Below, in pieces: positions 53,338-63,103 of a DNA stretch of 64,000 nt. The position numbers and the translations under genes were made by a program. The notes beneath the pieces are model-generated. The model made no database searches. It had not been told where the DNA came from and saw only the letters and a program-made list of their open reading frames with translations. Position 1 is the first letter of the stretch. Each line of letters starts with the position of its first letter. This stretch comes from Paraburkholderia sp. BL9I2N2. GTDB taxonomy: Bacteria > Pseudomonadota > Gammaproteobacteria > Burkholderiales > Burkholderiaceae. The DNA lies in the NCBI RefSeq assembly GCF_004339745.1, contig NZ_SMGP01000006.1:62001-126000 (forward strand). Reading direction: 5' to 3'.

Positions 53338-55209
53338 AGGAAGTGCGCGGTCGGTCTGCTTGGACGCCTGAAAGGCGCTCGGCGCCCGATTCCGTTCGTC
53401 GAAGATACTGCCGTACCACCCGAGAATCTCGCTGACTATATCGCCGAATTCCGCGCCCTGCTCGACGGAAGAGGTCTGGTCTACGGCATGTTTGGGCAAG
53501 CCGACGCCGGCGTCCTGCATGTCCGTCCAGCCATCGACATGAAGGATGCAGCGCAAGAGAAGCTCATCCGCTCGATCACCGACGAAGTGGTGGCCCTGAC
53601 GCGCAAATATGGAGGCGTGCTGTGGGGCGAACATGGCAAGGGGCTGCGCTCTGAACACGCGCCGGCCTTCTTCGGGCCGTTGTACAGCCGGCTACAGGAC
53701 ATCAAAACGGTGTTCGATCCACACAACCAGTTCAATCCCGGCAAGATTGCCGCGCCCACCGGGCCGGCACTCCTGCGTCTGGACGAGATCTCGACGCGCG
53801 GCCAACGCGACCGCATCGTTCCAATCGAACTCCGTCGGTCATTCACGGATTCACTGCATTGTAACGGCAATGGAGCCTGCTTCAACTTCGATCCCGATGA
53901 CGCAATGTGCCCGTCATGGAAAGCGCTCCGTGATCGCCGCTTCTCGCCCAAAGGCCGAGCCTCGCTGCTGCGCGAATAGCTATACCTGCTAAGCCAGCAG
54001 GGACAAGGCGATGATCTTAACGGGCAAACGGCGGGTGGCTTACGATGGATCGCATCTCTTCCAGCGAGGTTTCGTCATACCGTCGCCAAACTCGGAGGCG
54101 AGTACGACTTTTCGCACGAAGTGAAGGAGGCAATGGATACCTGCCTGGCCTGCAAGTCCTGCGCGGGACAATGCCCGGTTAAGGTCGACGTGCCCGACTT
54201 TCGGTCCAAGTTTCTGGCCTTGTACCACACGCGTTATCACGCCCAATCAGGGACTTGTTGCTGGCATGGCTGGAACCTGCTCTGCCACAGCTGGCCAAGG
54301 CACCCCGGCTCGGCTCGTCAACGCGCTGCTGGCGAGCCGCGTCGTAAAATCACTGCTGCGCCGCATCGGCCTGGTCCGCGTGCCGATGCTGAGCGGTGTC
54401 GACCTGATCGCCGAACGCGCCGCGCCTGCTTCGCGATAGCGACCCCGGCCAGTATCGCTGCTGTCGAAGCACAAGCGCGCCGGGCTGTCATTGTCGTGCA
54501 GGACGCGTTCACCAGCCACTTCGAAACCGGCTTGGTTCTCGACACCCTTCGTCTGCTCGACAGACTTGGATTCCATCCGCTGCTCGCTCCTTTTCTGCCT
54601 GGCGGCAAACCTCTCCACGTGCATGGATTCCTCGGTCGATTTCACCGCACCGCGGAGAAGAATGCGACGATGCTCAAGCGCCTTGAAAGCACCGGCATTC
54701 CCCTGATCGGCATTGACCCAGCGATGACGTTGATCTATCGCTCGGAATACAAGGAAACGCTCGGCGAGGCAAATTCGCCGCATGTCTATCTGCTTCAGGA
54801 ATGGCTGGCCCAAGCGCTCGCATCAGCCGGGAGCCACATTTCGGACGACGTCGAACCCTGTTTCCTGCTTCCTCATTGCACTGAGCGGACGAATGCGGCA
54901 GCTGCAATGGACAACTGGGAACGCGTTTTCACGGCTTGCGGCGCCCAGTTGAACGTCCTGCCCGTCGGCTGCTGTGGCATGTCCGGCACCTACGGGCACG
55001 AAGCCCAGAACCGCTCAACCTCCGAAACGATTTACCAGATGAGTTGGGGGCCGACGGTGGCACGGCATTATGCCGGTGGCAGGCTGATGGCGACCGGCTA
55101 CTCTTGCCGCTGCCAAGCCAGCGCCATTGATGCGGTCGCCCTGCCCCATCCGGTACAAGTCCTGCTCGCACTGGTCGGCAGCAGAGCCGCGGTGAAATCC
55201 GGTCGATGA
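53338..55209 (+). pseudogene. FAD-binding/Fe-S oxidoreductase (YdiJ / D-2-hydroxyacid dehydrogenase type), truncated and broken
   Basis: The remains of a large (usually about 1000-residue) fusion of an FAD-linked oxidase and a GlpC-like Fe-S half. The piece 53338-53979 starts mid-domain at VGLLGRLKGARRPIPFVEDTAVPPENL and holds the FAD-oxidase end (YGGVLWGEHGKGLRSEH, FDPHNQFNPGKI) and CNGNGACF. A second piece from about 54049 has CLACKSCAGQCPVKVDVPDF. Several frameshifts follow at 54.24-54.43 kb, and 54430-55209 has the CCG domain end (GCCGMSGTYGHEAQN). The FAD-binding N-terminus is gone. Clearly decayed; the GlpC-like tail alone could in principle still be translated. Confidence 0.88.
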
Positions 55210-55218
55210 CTTATCCTG

Positions 55219-55280
55219 GCGTTGTCACGTTACCGGTCACCCGGCGAATCATGGGAGGGTAATCGGTAATGTGACAACGC
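55219..55280. repeat. 62-bp imperfect inverted repeat
   Basis: 24-base arms (55219-55242 and 55257-55280), 21 of 24 paired, outer half GCGTTGTCAC/GTGACAACGC perfect, with a 14-base centre. Lies just after the pseudogene and before the leftward glycoside hydrolase stop. It may be joined ends of a lost insertion element, a MITE-like unit, or a terminator. Confidence 0.65.
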
Positions 55281-55360
55281 CCGGTGGGGCAGTGCTCCCG
55301 AGTTCAACGGTATGGTCCCGCGTGCGGCGCACCTAGAGTTGCCGCACACACGACATCCCC

Positions 55361-57196
55361 CTATTTAGAGAGTGTCAGCAAAAAAGCGCTCGCTGCACCG
55401 CTAGACACCGTGAACTTTCCGCCTTCCCCCGTGATCGTTTCTCCGTACTCCACCCCCACAGCCTTTCCGTCCTGGCTACCGTCGAACGTCTGCCCGCCAA
55501 GCGTAATACCCGTCTTGGAGCTGAGAGTCGGCGCTATCATCCGGGTTACGACACCCGAGCTGTATCCAGGGATTGTAAGTGAAACTACACCGGAGGCAGA
55601 TTGGTCCTTATTGAGCACCAGAACGTTAACCTTGTTTGTCGTTGGGTCGATTGTCGCCCACGCTTTGACATTCGTGTTTGTCTGCAGGTCCACAGGCAGC
55701 AATTTCGACTGATGACCTGTTGACTCCGCGAATAGCAACATTCCATAGTAAAGAGACTGTACTTCGCGAAGCGAGTATTGCTGCGAAAACTGCGTGCCGC
55801 TCGGTGGCGCGATCGACTTGGACGCAAGGTACTGCGACTCGGGGACGTTGAAGTGGAACGCCCCATATGCGTCCCATTGATTAAAACTATTCCAATTGTT
55901 GCTGTGGAAGTTAACCCCTGAAATTCCGACGTTCGCAAATTCAAACATCGTGTCAACAGCCCAGAGTGCTGCTTCAAACGCGTTACTCACACCATCCTGG
56001 CCCGACGACGATAGAGAATTCATCTCGGCCATTCGAAAGGGCTTCCCCGCGGCAGTGGCAAGCGGCACATACGCTGCGACTAACGATGGCTTGAGGGTCG
56101 AAGAGGTCGGCTGAAGCAAAAAGCCTGACGGAACCGTATTGCCTGCGTTAGCGCCGGCCGTAACGTAAGCGTGCCAACTCACCAATGCAAGCGAGGATGC
56201 TTCTTGTTGAATAAATGTATTCAACTGATCCGTCGTAGCGAAATCGGTTCGCGGTGGAAGACGCTTCGAAAGTTGTGTGTTTGGGAAACGAGCAATGGAC
56301 GGACCCATAAGCAGAGTTCCCGGATTCGCAGCTTGAATGCTATGACCAAAAGTCTGGAAGTCCGTCAGGAATTGAGAAAACGGATAAGTCGTGTTTTGAT
56401 AAAGGTCAGGTTCGTTGCCAATTTCAACTGCCTGCACAGATCCACTAGGCATCGACTTGAGATATGCCGTTGCCTGGTCCGTTGCCAGCGTTACGTTCCC
56501 CGCTTTAAAGTTGACCCCGAGGATAAACGAAACGCCTGACGGCAAGCTTTTGCTGTCTGCATACATCTGCGCAAGGGGTGGAACAGTATTAGCGTCGGGC
56601 TCTCCGGTACTGTCCGTCGAACTGCCGCCAATCCGTAAGGAGACAGGTCCGCCTCCATATTGCTCAAGATTCGCGATCAGCTGTCTATAGACGGGATTCG
56701 GAACTGCTGGTGATCCCATTAGCAGTTGCGCTTGACCCCACTCATGCGAGAACCCTAAAAATCCCGAGGGGATAGCCCTTCCCGGTTGTGTGGGATTCAC
56801 AGTGACGCTTCCGACAGTCGTTGCAGGCGCAACGGTCACTGTCACGTCTCTGGTCGTTGACTTACCGACTTCACTGGTTGCCGTCAGATGGTATGTCGTC
56901 GTCTGCGAAGGCGCCACGACAGCCGACGCTACAGGCGTCGCCGTGACACCACTCAGTGAAACGGACTTTGATCCGGAGGCCTGCCACGATAACGTGGTGA
57001 TTTGTCCCGCCGTAATAGTGGGTGAACTGGCAGCAAATCGTTGAATTAGCGACGGGTCATCACTGCTTACTCCGCCGCCGCATCCCGCGATGGAAAGTGT
57101 GCCCAGAATTGGCAATAACATGAATAGACTTGCCCTGCTTTGACAGGTAAAGCCGATCGATTTTTCATGGATGCGACTGACATTTGATTTTTTCAT
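55361..57196 (-). CDS. GH79-like glycoside hydrolase lipoprotein
   Basis: A 611-residue secreted enzyme. Start at 57196 (MKKSNVSRIHEKS); a lipobox LSIAGC puts the lipidated cysteine at residue 39. A Ser/Thr-rich Ig-like domain (about 55-125) precedes a TIM-barrel: acid/base Glu262 in VEIGNEPDLY and nucleophile Glu391 in FRMAEMNS, followed by a C-terminal beta domain. This is the GH79 (heparanase/beta-glucuronidase) pattern, clan A. Outer-membrane anchored, probably trimming glucuronic-acid-bearing plant or microbial glycans. A frame open further upstream is not part of it. Next upstream in the same direction is a GH3 lipoprotein. Confidence 0.85.
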   Translation of the reverse strand: MKKSNVSRIHEKSIGFTCQSRASLFMLLPILGTLSIAGCGGGVSSDDPSLIQRFAASSPTITAGQITTLSWQASGSKSVSLSGVTATPVASAVVAPSQTTTYHLTATSEVGKSTTRDVTVTVAPATTVGSVTVNPTQPGRAIPSGFLGFSHEWGQAQLLMGSPAVPNPVYRQLIANLEQYGGGPVSLRIGGSSTDSTGEPDANTVPPLAQMYADSKSLPSGVSFILGVNFKAGNVTLATDQATAYLKSMPSGSVQAVEIGNEPDLYQNTTYPFSQFLTDFQTFGHSIQAANPGTLLMGPSIARFPNTQLSKRLPPRTDFATTDQLNTFIQQEASSLALVSWHAYVTAGANAGNTVPSGFLLQPTSSTLKPSLVAAYVPLATAAGKPFRMAEMNSLSSSGQDGVSNAFEAALWAVDTMFEFANVGISGVNFHSNNWNSFNQWDAYGAFHFNVPESQYLASKSIAPPSGTQFSQQYSLREVQSLYYGMLLFAESTGHQSKLLPVDLQTNTNVKAWATIDPTTNKVNVLVLNKDQSASGVVSLTIPGYSSGVVTRMIAPTLSSKTGITLGGQTFDGSQDGKAVGVEYGETITGEGGKFTVSSGAASAFLLTLSK

Positions 57197-57424
57197 GACA
57201 TTCGTCCTCAAGTGTTTGAATAGCGCTAACGACATGGAGTCGCCATTCGATATCCGATTCAACAAGTTGGGTGGATCTGAAGCATCGGGTGTAAGACGTG
57301 CAGGGCTACGGCGCATCGTCCAAGATCCTCTTCCAGTTGAAAGATGCGTTCGCCCCGTTACCCTTGACGTCATACAAGAGCTGATTGCCCGTCACGTAGA
57401 CCCAGGACCGCCGTAGGCACAGCT

Positions 57425-59839
57425 TTATTGAGTGATCGTCCCAGCCGTAGCGAGCGTTCTGGAGGAATTGCCGACATACACGGTTGATCCTCCGCTGGCG
57501 GCTTTCCACTGCTGTGCGTCCTTGTCCCAAATGCTTAACGGGTGATTATTTCCATTCGGATCAATGTTCACCGTCACCGTTTGAGACGCACCCGCGTTCA
57601 GGAAAACTTTCTGGAATCCGACCAGGCGTTTCGGCGGCTCACCCGACGATGAAGGCAAGCCAACGTAGACCTGTACTACTTCCGCACCGGCAATCTTCCC
57701 TGTGTTGGTTACCGACGCGGTGACGTTATAGGTTCCGTTGCTTCCTGAAGAAACGGCAGCATTCTGGACTGAGAAGGTCGTATAGGAAAGCCCGAACCCA
57801 AACTCAAAGGCGGGATTCTTGCCCATAGCGTCGTACCACCGATAGCCCATGTTAAGTCCCTCAGCGTATGTCACGGTCGGAACTCCGTTGACTGAGATAC
57901 CCGGATATTGGGCGGCATTAATTGAATCCATGAACCCCTGGCCCACTTGCGGGAAGGTAACGGGCAACTTCCCCGATGGGTTCGCCACACCGAACAACAG
58001 GTCCGCGACGATATGCCCGTCTTCCTGGCCGGGGAACCAGGCTTCGAGTATTGCAGCTGGCGCCGACGCTCCCCCTTTGAGCAGCGTCGGATCGATTGCT
58101 TCGACCGCATTGTCTTTCAGAACGAGTACGGTCTTCTTATTTGTAGCGACAATGCTTTGAACCATGGCAAGTGTATTGCTGCTCTTCACCGTACCGGTTG
58201 TCGTAAGAGAACTGGCCTTCGGCCCGTACCAGTCAAGCGTGTTGAGATATTTGCCGGGGTCGACGCTCAAGCCGGAAGCGTCGGTGAAAGTAGCCTGATC
58301 CGCCCCTTCCTCGGAGATCGAACCGGCCATCACCACGACGGCATCCGCGCTCGCTATCAAGGTCTGAACGGCGGCGAAGGTCGAACTGGCTCCGTCGATA
58401 GTGGCGTTCGTGTTGGTATCGTCAACAAGAACAAGATGAACCTTCGCAGTTGAATTACCGAGACTCGCGAGTACATCCTGCATTCCCTGTAGCGGCGAAA
58501 CCGTGTACAGCGCGGCAACGTCTGAACTGCCCCCGCCCGAACCCATTGGGTTTCCCACACTGCTGCCGCCCGCCACCGCCTGCTGCGCGAAGACCTGGGA
58601 GGCTTTGCCGACAATGGCCACATTCTGAACCCCCTTGCTCAGAGGCAGCGTTCCGTCATTCTGCAGAAGTACCGCAGATTGCTCGCCTATCGACTTTGCG
58701 ACCACACCGTCGGTAGCTGCATCAATCGCCGTTTGAACGAGCGGACGGTCAAATATCCCGGCCTTGAACATCTGCGTGTAGCGACGGGCCAACGCCGTAT
58801 CAATGTCCGATGTCTTGATCAGACCCGACGCGAGCGCTGCATTCAACTTGTCGGGGGTCCACCATGTCGTAACACCGGGAATACTTACTCCAGGCATTTC
58901 ATTATCGAGCCCGGCGAGCATGGTCTGAGCCGTGCTGTGCGCGGCAAAAAAGTCTGACTGCACGTAACCATCAAAACCCCACTGTCCACGCAGCACGTCC
59001 GTCAGGATATGCCTGTTCTCGCACATCGAAAATCCGTTTACGGAGTTGTATGAGCACATCACCGCGCCTACCTGTCCGTCCTTCACAGCCATTTCGAATG
59101 GCAGCATGTAAAGTTCGTGCAATGTCCTGTCATCGACGTTTTCCGAAATCGTCATCCGGTTCGTCTCCTGTTCATTGGCCACAAGGTGCTTCGCCATCGC
59201 GATCATCCCGCGGGACTGAACTGCCCGAACTTCGGCCGTACCCATCGTGCCCGTGAGATATGGGTCCTCTCCCATATATTCAAAGTTTCTCCCGCCGACG
59301 GGTAACCGGGCCAGGTTCATGCCAGGCGCTTCAAAGACATGGAGGGCCAAGTTCGTCCCCTCCTTCCCGATCACGTCGCCAAATTGCGTCGCCACAGCGC
59401 GATCGAATGACGCAGCAACCCCGATGGCAGATGGCAACGCAGTTGCCCTGGCGGAGTTGGGACTCGTTAATGCAGCCACACCGCCGCCGGTCGAAGACGA
59501 GGGAACGCAATCGTTTTGACCTATGCCGACTGGTCCATTCGTAATCCGGAGCGTGGGGATGCGGTATTTCGGGAGGCCGGGGATATGACGGGCTCCGTAG
59601 CATTGAGGAAGTTCAGCAACCACTCCGGCCCCACCGACCAACTGCTCTTCCTTGTCAGGCAAAGCCATCGCCCCAACAAGCAGGGCAGCGCGTTGCTCGG
59701 GTCTCAATGACGTGTCCATCCACGGAGTCGGATTGCTTGCCGAAATCGTACCGCTATTGCTGTCACCACCGCATCCGTTCAATAGCAGACTGAATCCCAC
59801 CATCATCGATACACCCGATTTCATCAGTAGCTTTTCCAT
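57425..59839 (-). CDS. GH3 beta-glucosidase-type lipoprotein
   Basis: An 804-residue glycoside hydrolase family 3 enzyme. Start at 59839 (MEKLLMKSG) with GGAGAGAG upstream; lipobox LLLNGC puts the lipid cysteine at residue 23. Domains: GH3 N-terminal barrel (nucleophile Asp296 in GYVQSDFFAAHS; KHLVANEQETNR substrate motif), GH3 C-terminal domain (about 420-640) and a fibronectin-III-like domain (about 690-770). Acts on a beta-linked glucoside or xyloside outside the inner membrane. The permease genes of an ABC importer lie just upstream, leftward, suggesting use of released sugars. Confidence 0.9.
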   Translation of the reverse strand: MEKLLMKSGVSMMVGFSLLLNGCGGDSNSGTISASNPTPWMDTSLRPEQRAALLVGAMALPDKEEQLVGGAGVVAELPQCYGARHIPGLPKYRIPTLRITNGPVGIGQNDCVPSSSTGGGVAALTSPNSARATALPSAIGVAASFDRAVATQFGDVIGKEGTNLALHVFEAPGMNLARLPVGGRNFEYMGEDPYLTGTMGTAEVRAVQSRGMIAMAKHLVANEQETNRMTISENVDDRTLHELYMLPFEMAVKDGQVGAVMCSYNSVNGFSMCENRHILTDVLRGQWGFDGYVQSDFFAAHSTAQTMLAGLDNEMPGVSIPGVTTWWTPDKLNAALASGLIKTSDIDTALARRYTQMFKAGIFDRPLVQTAIDAATDGVVAKSIGEQSAVLLQNDGTLPLSKGVQNVAIVGKASQVFAQQAVAGGSSVGNPMGSGGGSSDVAALYTVSPLQGMQDVLASLGNSTAKVHLVLVDDTNTNATIDGASSTFAAVQTLIASADAVVVMAGSISEEGADQATFTDASGLSVDPGKYLNTLDWYGPKASSLTTTGTVKSSNTLAMVQSIVATNKKTVLVLKDNAVEAIDPTLLKGGASAPAAILEAWFPGQEDGHIVADLLFGVANPSGKLPVTFPQVGQGFMDSINAAQYPGISVNGVPTVTYAEGLNMGYRWYDAMGKNPAFEFGFGLSYTTFSVQNAAVSSGSNGTYNVTASVTNTGKIAGAEVVQVYVGLPSSSGEPPKRLVGFQKVFLNAGASQTVTVNIDPNGNNHPLSIWDKDAQQWKAASGGSTVYVGNSSRTLATAGTITQ

Positions 59840-59959
59840 GTCTCTCTCCTTTATCTCCATAGATCGCTTCATAGAGATTGACGTTAATGCCTCGTCAATT
59901 TCTTTTCGCAATCCTATTTGTAATTTTTATAGTCTCGCGGACCCACGCCATCAAATCGA

Positions 59960-60862
59960 CTATTTATTGTGCCTCACCCGGCTAACGATCTGTGTCGGGC
60001 TCACGAACTGCAGCGCAATCAGCACCCAGATCAGCGTAATCGCCATATAGATCATCGCCATCGCGTCGATCGATTGCGGCGCACGCACGCCTGTCGAGAA
60101 TACGGCGTAATACAGCGCGACGACGAGCGTCTGCGTCGCCGGTCCCGCCGTGAAGAATGTCAGCTCGAACATGCCGATGGTACGCACCAGCACCAACAGA
60201 CCCGCCGCGAGCATGCCGGGCACGAGCAACGGCAGCAATACGTAGCGGAAATAGCGCAATGTGTTCGCACCGAAGATACGTGCCGCCGATTCCAGATTCG
60301 GATCGATCTGCTCGATGAACGGCGTCATTACGAGGATCACGAAAGGCAACGCCGGCACGAGGTTCGCGAGAATCACGCCTGCGAGCGTGCCCGCGAGCCC
60401 GATCTTGTACATCACGGTCGCCATCGGAATGCCGTACGTGACGGGCGGCACCATCAGCGGCAACAGGAAAACCAACATCGCGAATGGCTTGCCGCGAAAC
60501 TGCACGCGAGCGAGCGCATATGCGGCGGGCACACCGAGCAGGATCGACAGCAGCACGACCGCGCCGACCACTTCAACCGTCACCCACAACACGGCCGCGA
60601 GCTGGAAGTCGCTCCATGCCTGTCCATACCAGCGCAGCGTGAAGCCCTGTGGCAGCAACGTGCCGAACCAACGTGTCGCGACCGAGTTGATTGCGACGGT
60701 CGCGATCAACAGCACGATGTTCAGCAGGAAGAAGATCATCGCGCCCCAGACGAGCGCCTTGTACACACGGTCGCGCAAACTGACACGCGGTTTCTTGGAT
60801 TTCACCGTGTGTTCCTGCGGCGCCGCAGGCCACGGACGGACAATTTCACTTTCGGTTGCCAT
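59960..60862 (-). CDS. ABC transporter permease (PotC-like)
   Basis: A 300-residue inner-membrane permease with a cytoplasmic N-terminal stretch (to about 35) and six hydrophobic segments; the EAA-loop reads ESAARIFGANTLRYFRYVLLPLLVPG. Third gene of the operon ATPase-permease-permease; its first base (60862) overlaps the upstream stop codon. Family: PotC/ModB-type importers of polyamines, iron or other small solutes; substrate unknown. Confidence 0.9.
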   Translation of the reverse strand: MATESEIVRPWPAAPQEHTVKSKKPRVSLRDRVYKALVWGAMIFFLLNIVLLIATVAINSVATRWFGTLLPQGFTLRWYGQAWSDFQLAAVLWVTVEVVGAVVLLSILLGVPAAYALARVQFRGKPFAMLVFLLPLMVPPVTYGIPMATVMYKIGLAGTLAGVILANLVPALPFVILVMTPFIEQIDPNLESAARIFGANTLRYFRYVLLPLLVPGMLAAGLLVLVRTIGMFELTFFTAGPATQTLVVALYYAVFSTGVRAPQSIDAMAMIYMAITLIWVLIALQFVSPTQIVSRVRHNK

Positions 60863-61740
60863 CAGCCTTTACCTCCCGTCGCCGGTCCACTGTAGAAGAA
60901 GCGGCGCGCGCCCAGCATCGCGGCGACAATCACCAGTTGCACGAATCCCATCACGATCGCGATCGCAGAGGCGAGCGAATAATCGTAGCTCTCGAACGCG
61001 GCTTCGGCGGCGGCAATCGACATCACGCGCGTCGGCCCAGCCGGCGCGCCGAGCAGCACTGCCGACGGGAACACCGAAAACGCCTGAACGAACGACAGAC
61101 ACGCGGCCATCGTCAGACCGGGCACGAGCAGCGGCAGATAGATCCGCCGGAACTGTTGCCAAGGGTCGGCGCCGAGCGTCGCGGCGGCGCTCGCGAGCGT
61201 CGGATCGATGCCTGTCACGTATGACAGTGTCAGCAGAAACGCGAACGGAAAGCCCGACACGATCAGCGAAATCAGCACGCCCCAGAAGTTATGCGTGAGG
61301 CGCACTTCGTCTGTGTAGAGATGCAGCCCCTGCAGCACTTGCGGAAACCAGCCGTTCGGACCGAAGTATGAAAGCATGCCATCAGCGATCAGCACCGTGC
61401 CGAGCGTAACGGGAATCACGAGCAGCGTCGTCACGAACTTCTGATACGGCGACGGACGGCGCAGCGCGAACGCGACAGGCACCGACACGCCGACGTTGAT
61501 CAGCGTCGCCGGTACGGCGAGCTTCAGCGTGACGACGATGGTCGGCCACATCGACGTGTCGCTGAAGAACTTTGCGTAGTTCGCCCACATGCCGCCGCCT
61601 TCCATCGGGCTTAACGACAGCGTGAGGCCGTAGATGAACGGATAGACGAACAGCGCGAAAATGAACAGCAAGGCGGGTGAGACGAGCCACGCCTTGCCGT
61701 CGCGCGGTGCGCGCACCGCGACGGGCGTCAGTGTGCTCAT
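60862..61740 (-). CDS. ABC transporter permease (PotB-like)
   Basis: A 292-residue permease. Start at 61740 (MSTLTPVAV), overlapping the ATPase stop by 4 bases (ATGA). Six helices; EAA-loop ASAAATLGADPWQQFRRIYLPLLVPG. Partner of the next permease. Confidence 0.9.
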   Translation of the reverse strand: MSTLTPVAVRAPRDGKAWLVSPALLFIFALFVYPFIYGLTLSLSPMEGGGMWANYAKFFSDTSMWPTIVVTLKLAVPATLINVGVSVPVAFALRRPSPYQKFVTTLLVIPVTLGTVLIADGMLSYFGPNGWFPQVLQGLHLYTDEVRLTHNFWGVLISLIVSGFPFAFLLTLSYVTGIDPTLASAAATLGADPWQQFRRIYLPLLVPGLTMAACLSFVQAFSVFPSAVLLGAPAGPTRVMSIAAAEAAFESYDYSLASAIAIVMGFVQLVIVAAMLGARRFFYSGPATGGKG

Positions 61741-62816
61741 GACGGTTCCCCGTCGTAGACCAGCGTGCGCGACGTCGACACGCGCAGCGTAATGCCCTCG
61801 CCCTCGCTGAATTCGCCCGCGACGCGCGCCCACAGTTCGCCAAACGCGCTCTTCACGCGAATCAGCGAATCGCGGCCGCCGTATTCGACCGTCGTCACCG
61901 TTGCATCGAATGCGTTCCCCGTGCCGGGCGCGGCGCGCTCCATGTCCTCAGGACGTAGCGCAACGGAAACGCGCTTGCTATCGAAACCGTCCATTGCCAC
62001 GCCGACGAGGCGCACGCCGTTCGACTCGACCGTCGCGCCTTCGCCCTGCACACCTTCCAGCGTGAAGGGCAGAACGTTGCGATAGCCCATGAAGCGCGCG
62101 ACGTGCAGATTCTTCGGCCGTCCGTAGACTTCTTTCGGCGTCGCGACCTGCTGCACGACACCCTCTTTCATTACAACGATGCGGTCGGCCATCGACAGCG
62201 CTTCGTCCTGATCGTGCGTCACATAAATGGTCGCACGATCCAGTTGTGTATGAATGCGGCGAATCTCGGCGCGCATTTCGATGCGCAGCTTGGCATCGAG
62301 ATTCGACAGCGGTTCGTCCATCAGGATGAGCGGCGGCTCGATCACAATGGCGCGCGCAATCGCGACGCGCTGCTGCTGCCCACCCGACAGTTGCCCCGGC
62401 AGCTTTTTCTCATGACCGACCAGTTGCACCAGTTGCAGCGCTTCTCGCGCGCGCTTCACCGTTTCCGCCTTGGGGATGCCGCGCATCTTCAAGCCGAAGC
62501 CAACGTTATCCAGCACCGACATGTGCGGAAACAGCGCGTAGTTCTGAAACACCATGCCGAAGCCGCGCTTTTCCGGCGGCAGCACGTCGATGCGTTCATC
62601 GTCGAGCCAGATGCCGCCGTCCGTGAGCGGCTGCAGGCCCGCGATGCAGTTGAGCGCCGTCGACTTGCCGCAGCCCGACGGACCCAGCAGCGCGATAAAT
62701 TCGCCACGGCGGATATTCAGATCGAGGCCTTGCAACGCGGCCACCGATTGCCCTTCAGTATTGACGAAACTGCGGCAGACGGAATCCAGGCGCAGCTGTT
62801 CGAATTGGTGCTTCAT
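61737..62816 (-). CDS. ABC transporter ATP-binding protein (PotA-like)
   Basis: A 359-residue ATPase: Walker [47 protein letters not shown] and a TOBE domain at the end. First gene visible in its operon. The binding-protein gene that usually heads or ends such operons is not in the window; the DNA upstream is 287 bases of gene-free sequence and then an IS110-type gene. Confidence 0.9.
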   Translation of the reverse strand: MKHQFEQLRLDSVCRSFVNTEGQSVAALQGLDLNIRRGEFIALLGPSGCGKSTALNCIAGLQPLTDGGIWLDDERIDVLPPEKRGFGMVFQNYALFPHMSVLDNVGFGLKMRGIPKAETVKRAREALQLVQLVGHEKKLPGQLSGGQQQRVAIARAIVIEPPLILMDEPLSNLDAKLRIEMRAEIRRIHTQLDRATIYVTHDQDEALSMADRIVVMKEGVVQQVATPKEVYGRPKNLHVARFMGYRNVLPFTLEGVQGEGATVESNGVRLVGVAMDGFDSKRVSVALRPEDMERAAPGTGNAFDATVTTVEYGGRDSLIRVKSAFGELWARVAGEFSEGEGITLRVSTSRTLVYDGEPS

Positions 62817-63103
62817 GATCGCTTTATATGAACGCCTCCCGTTTGCGACGGTTTTTCGTGTGTTCCGACTACGACAGGATGGGTTGCAGCTTTATATCCG
62901 GGCTTGTTGCAGCCTGATACGCTGCGGCCCACCATGAAATCCGCTGACCCGCACCTCATTTCCCTGGCGAGCTCGAAGCTCAACCAATCATTCAGGTTTA
63001 GCGAGTCCCGGTCCGACCTGTCTTGTCATTACTCACGATTGCCAGCGCAACCTTTCGACGTGTCATCCTGTAAAAGTTGATCTTCCTACGCGCCGTCTGC
63101 CAT
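62817..63103. other. Gene-free stretch between ABC operon and IS110-type element
   Basis: No gene supported. It must contain the promoter of the ABC operon if that operon is still expressed, and probably the right or left end of the IS110-type element, which has no obvious terminal inverted repeats. Confidence 0.4.
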
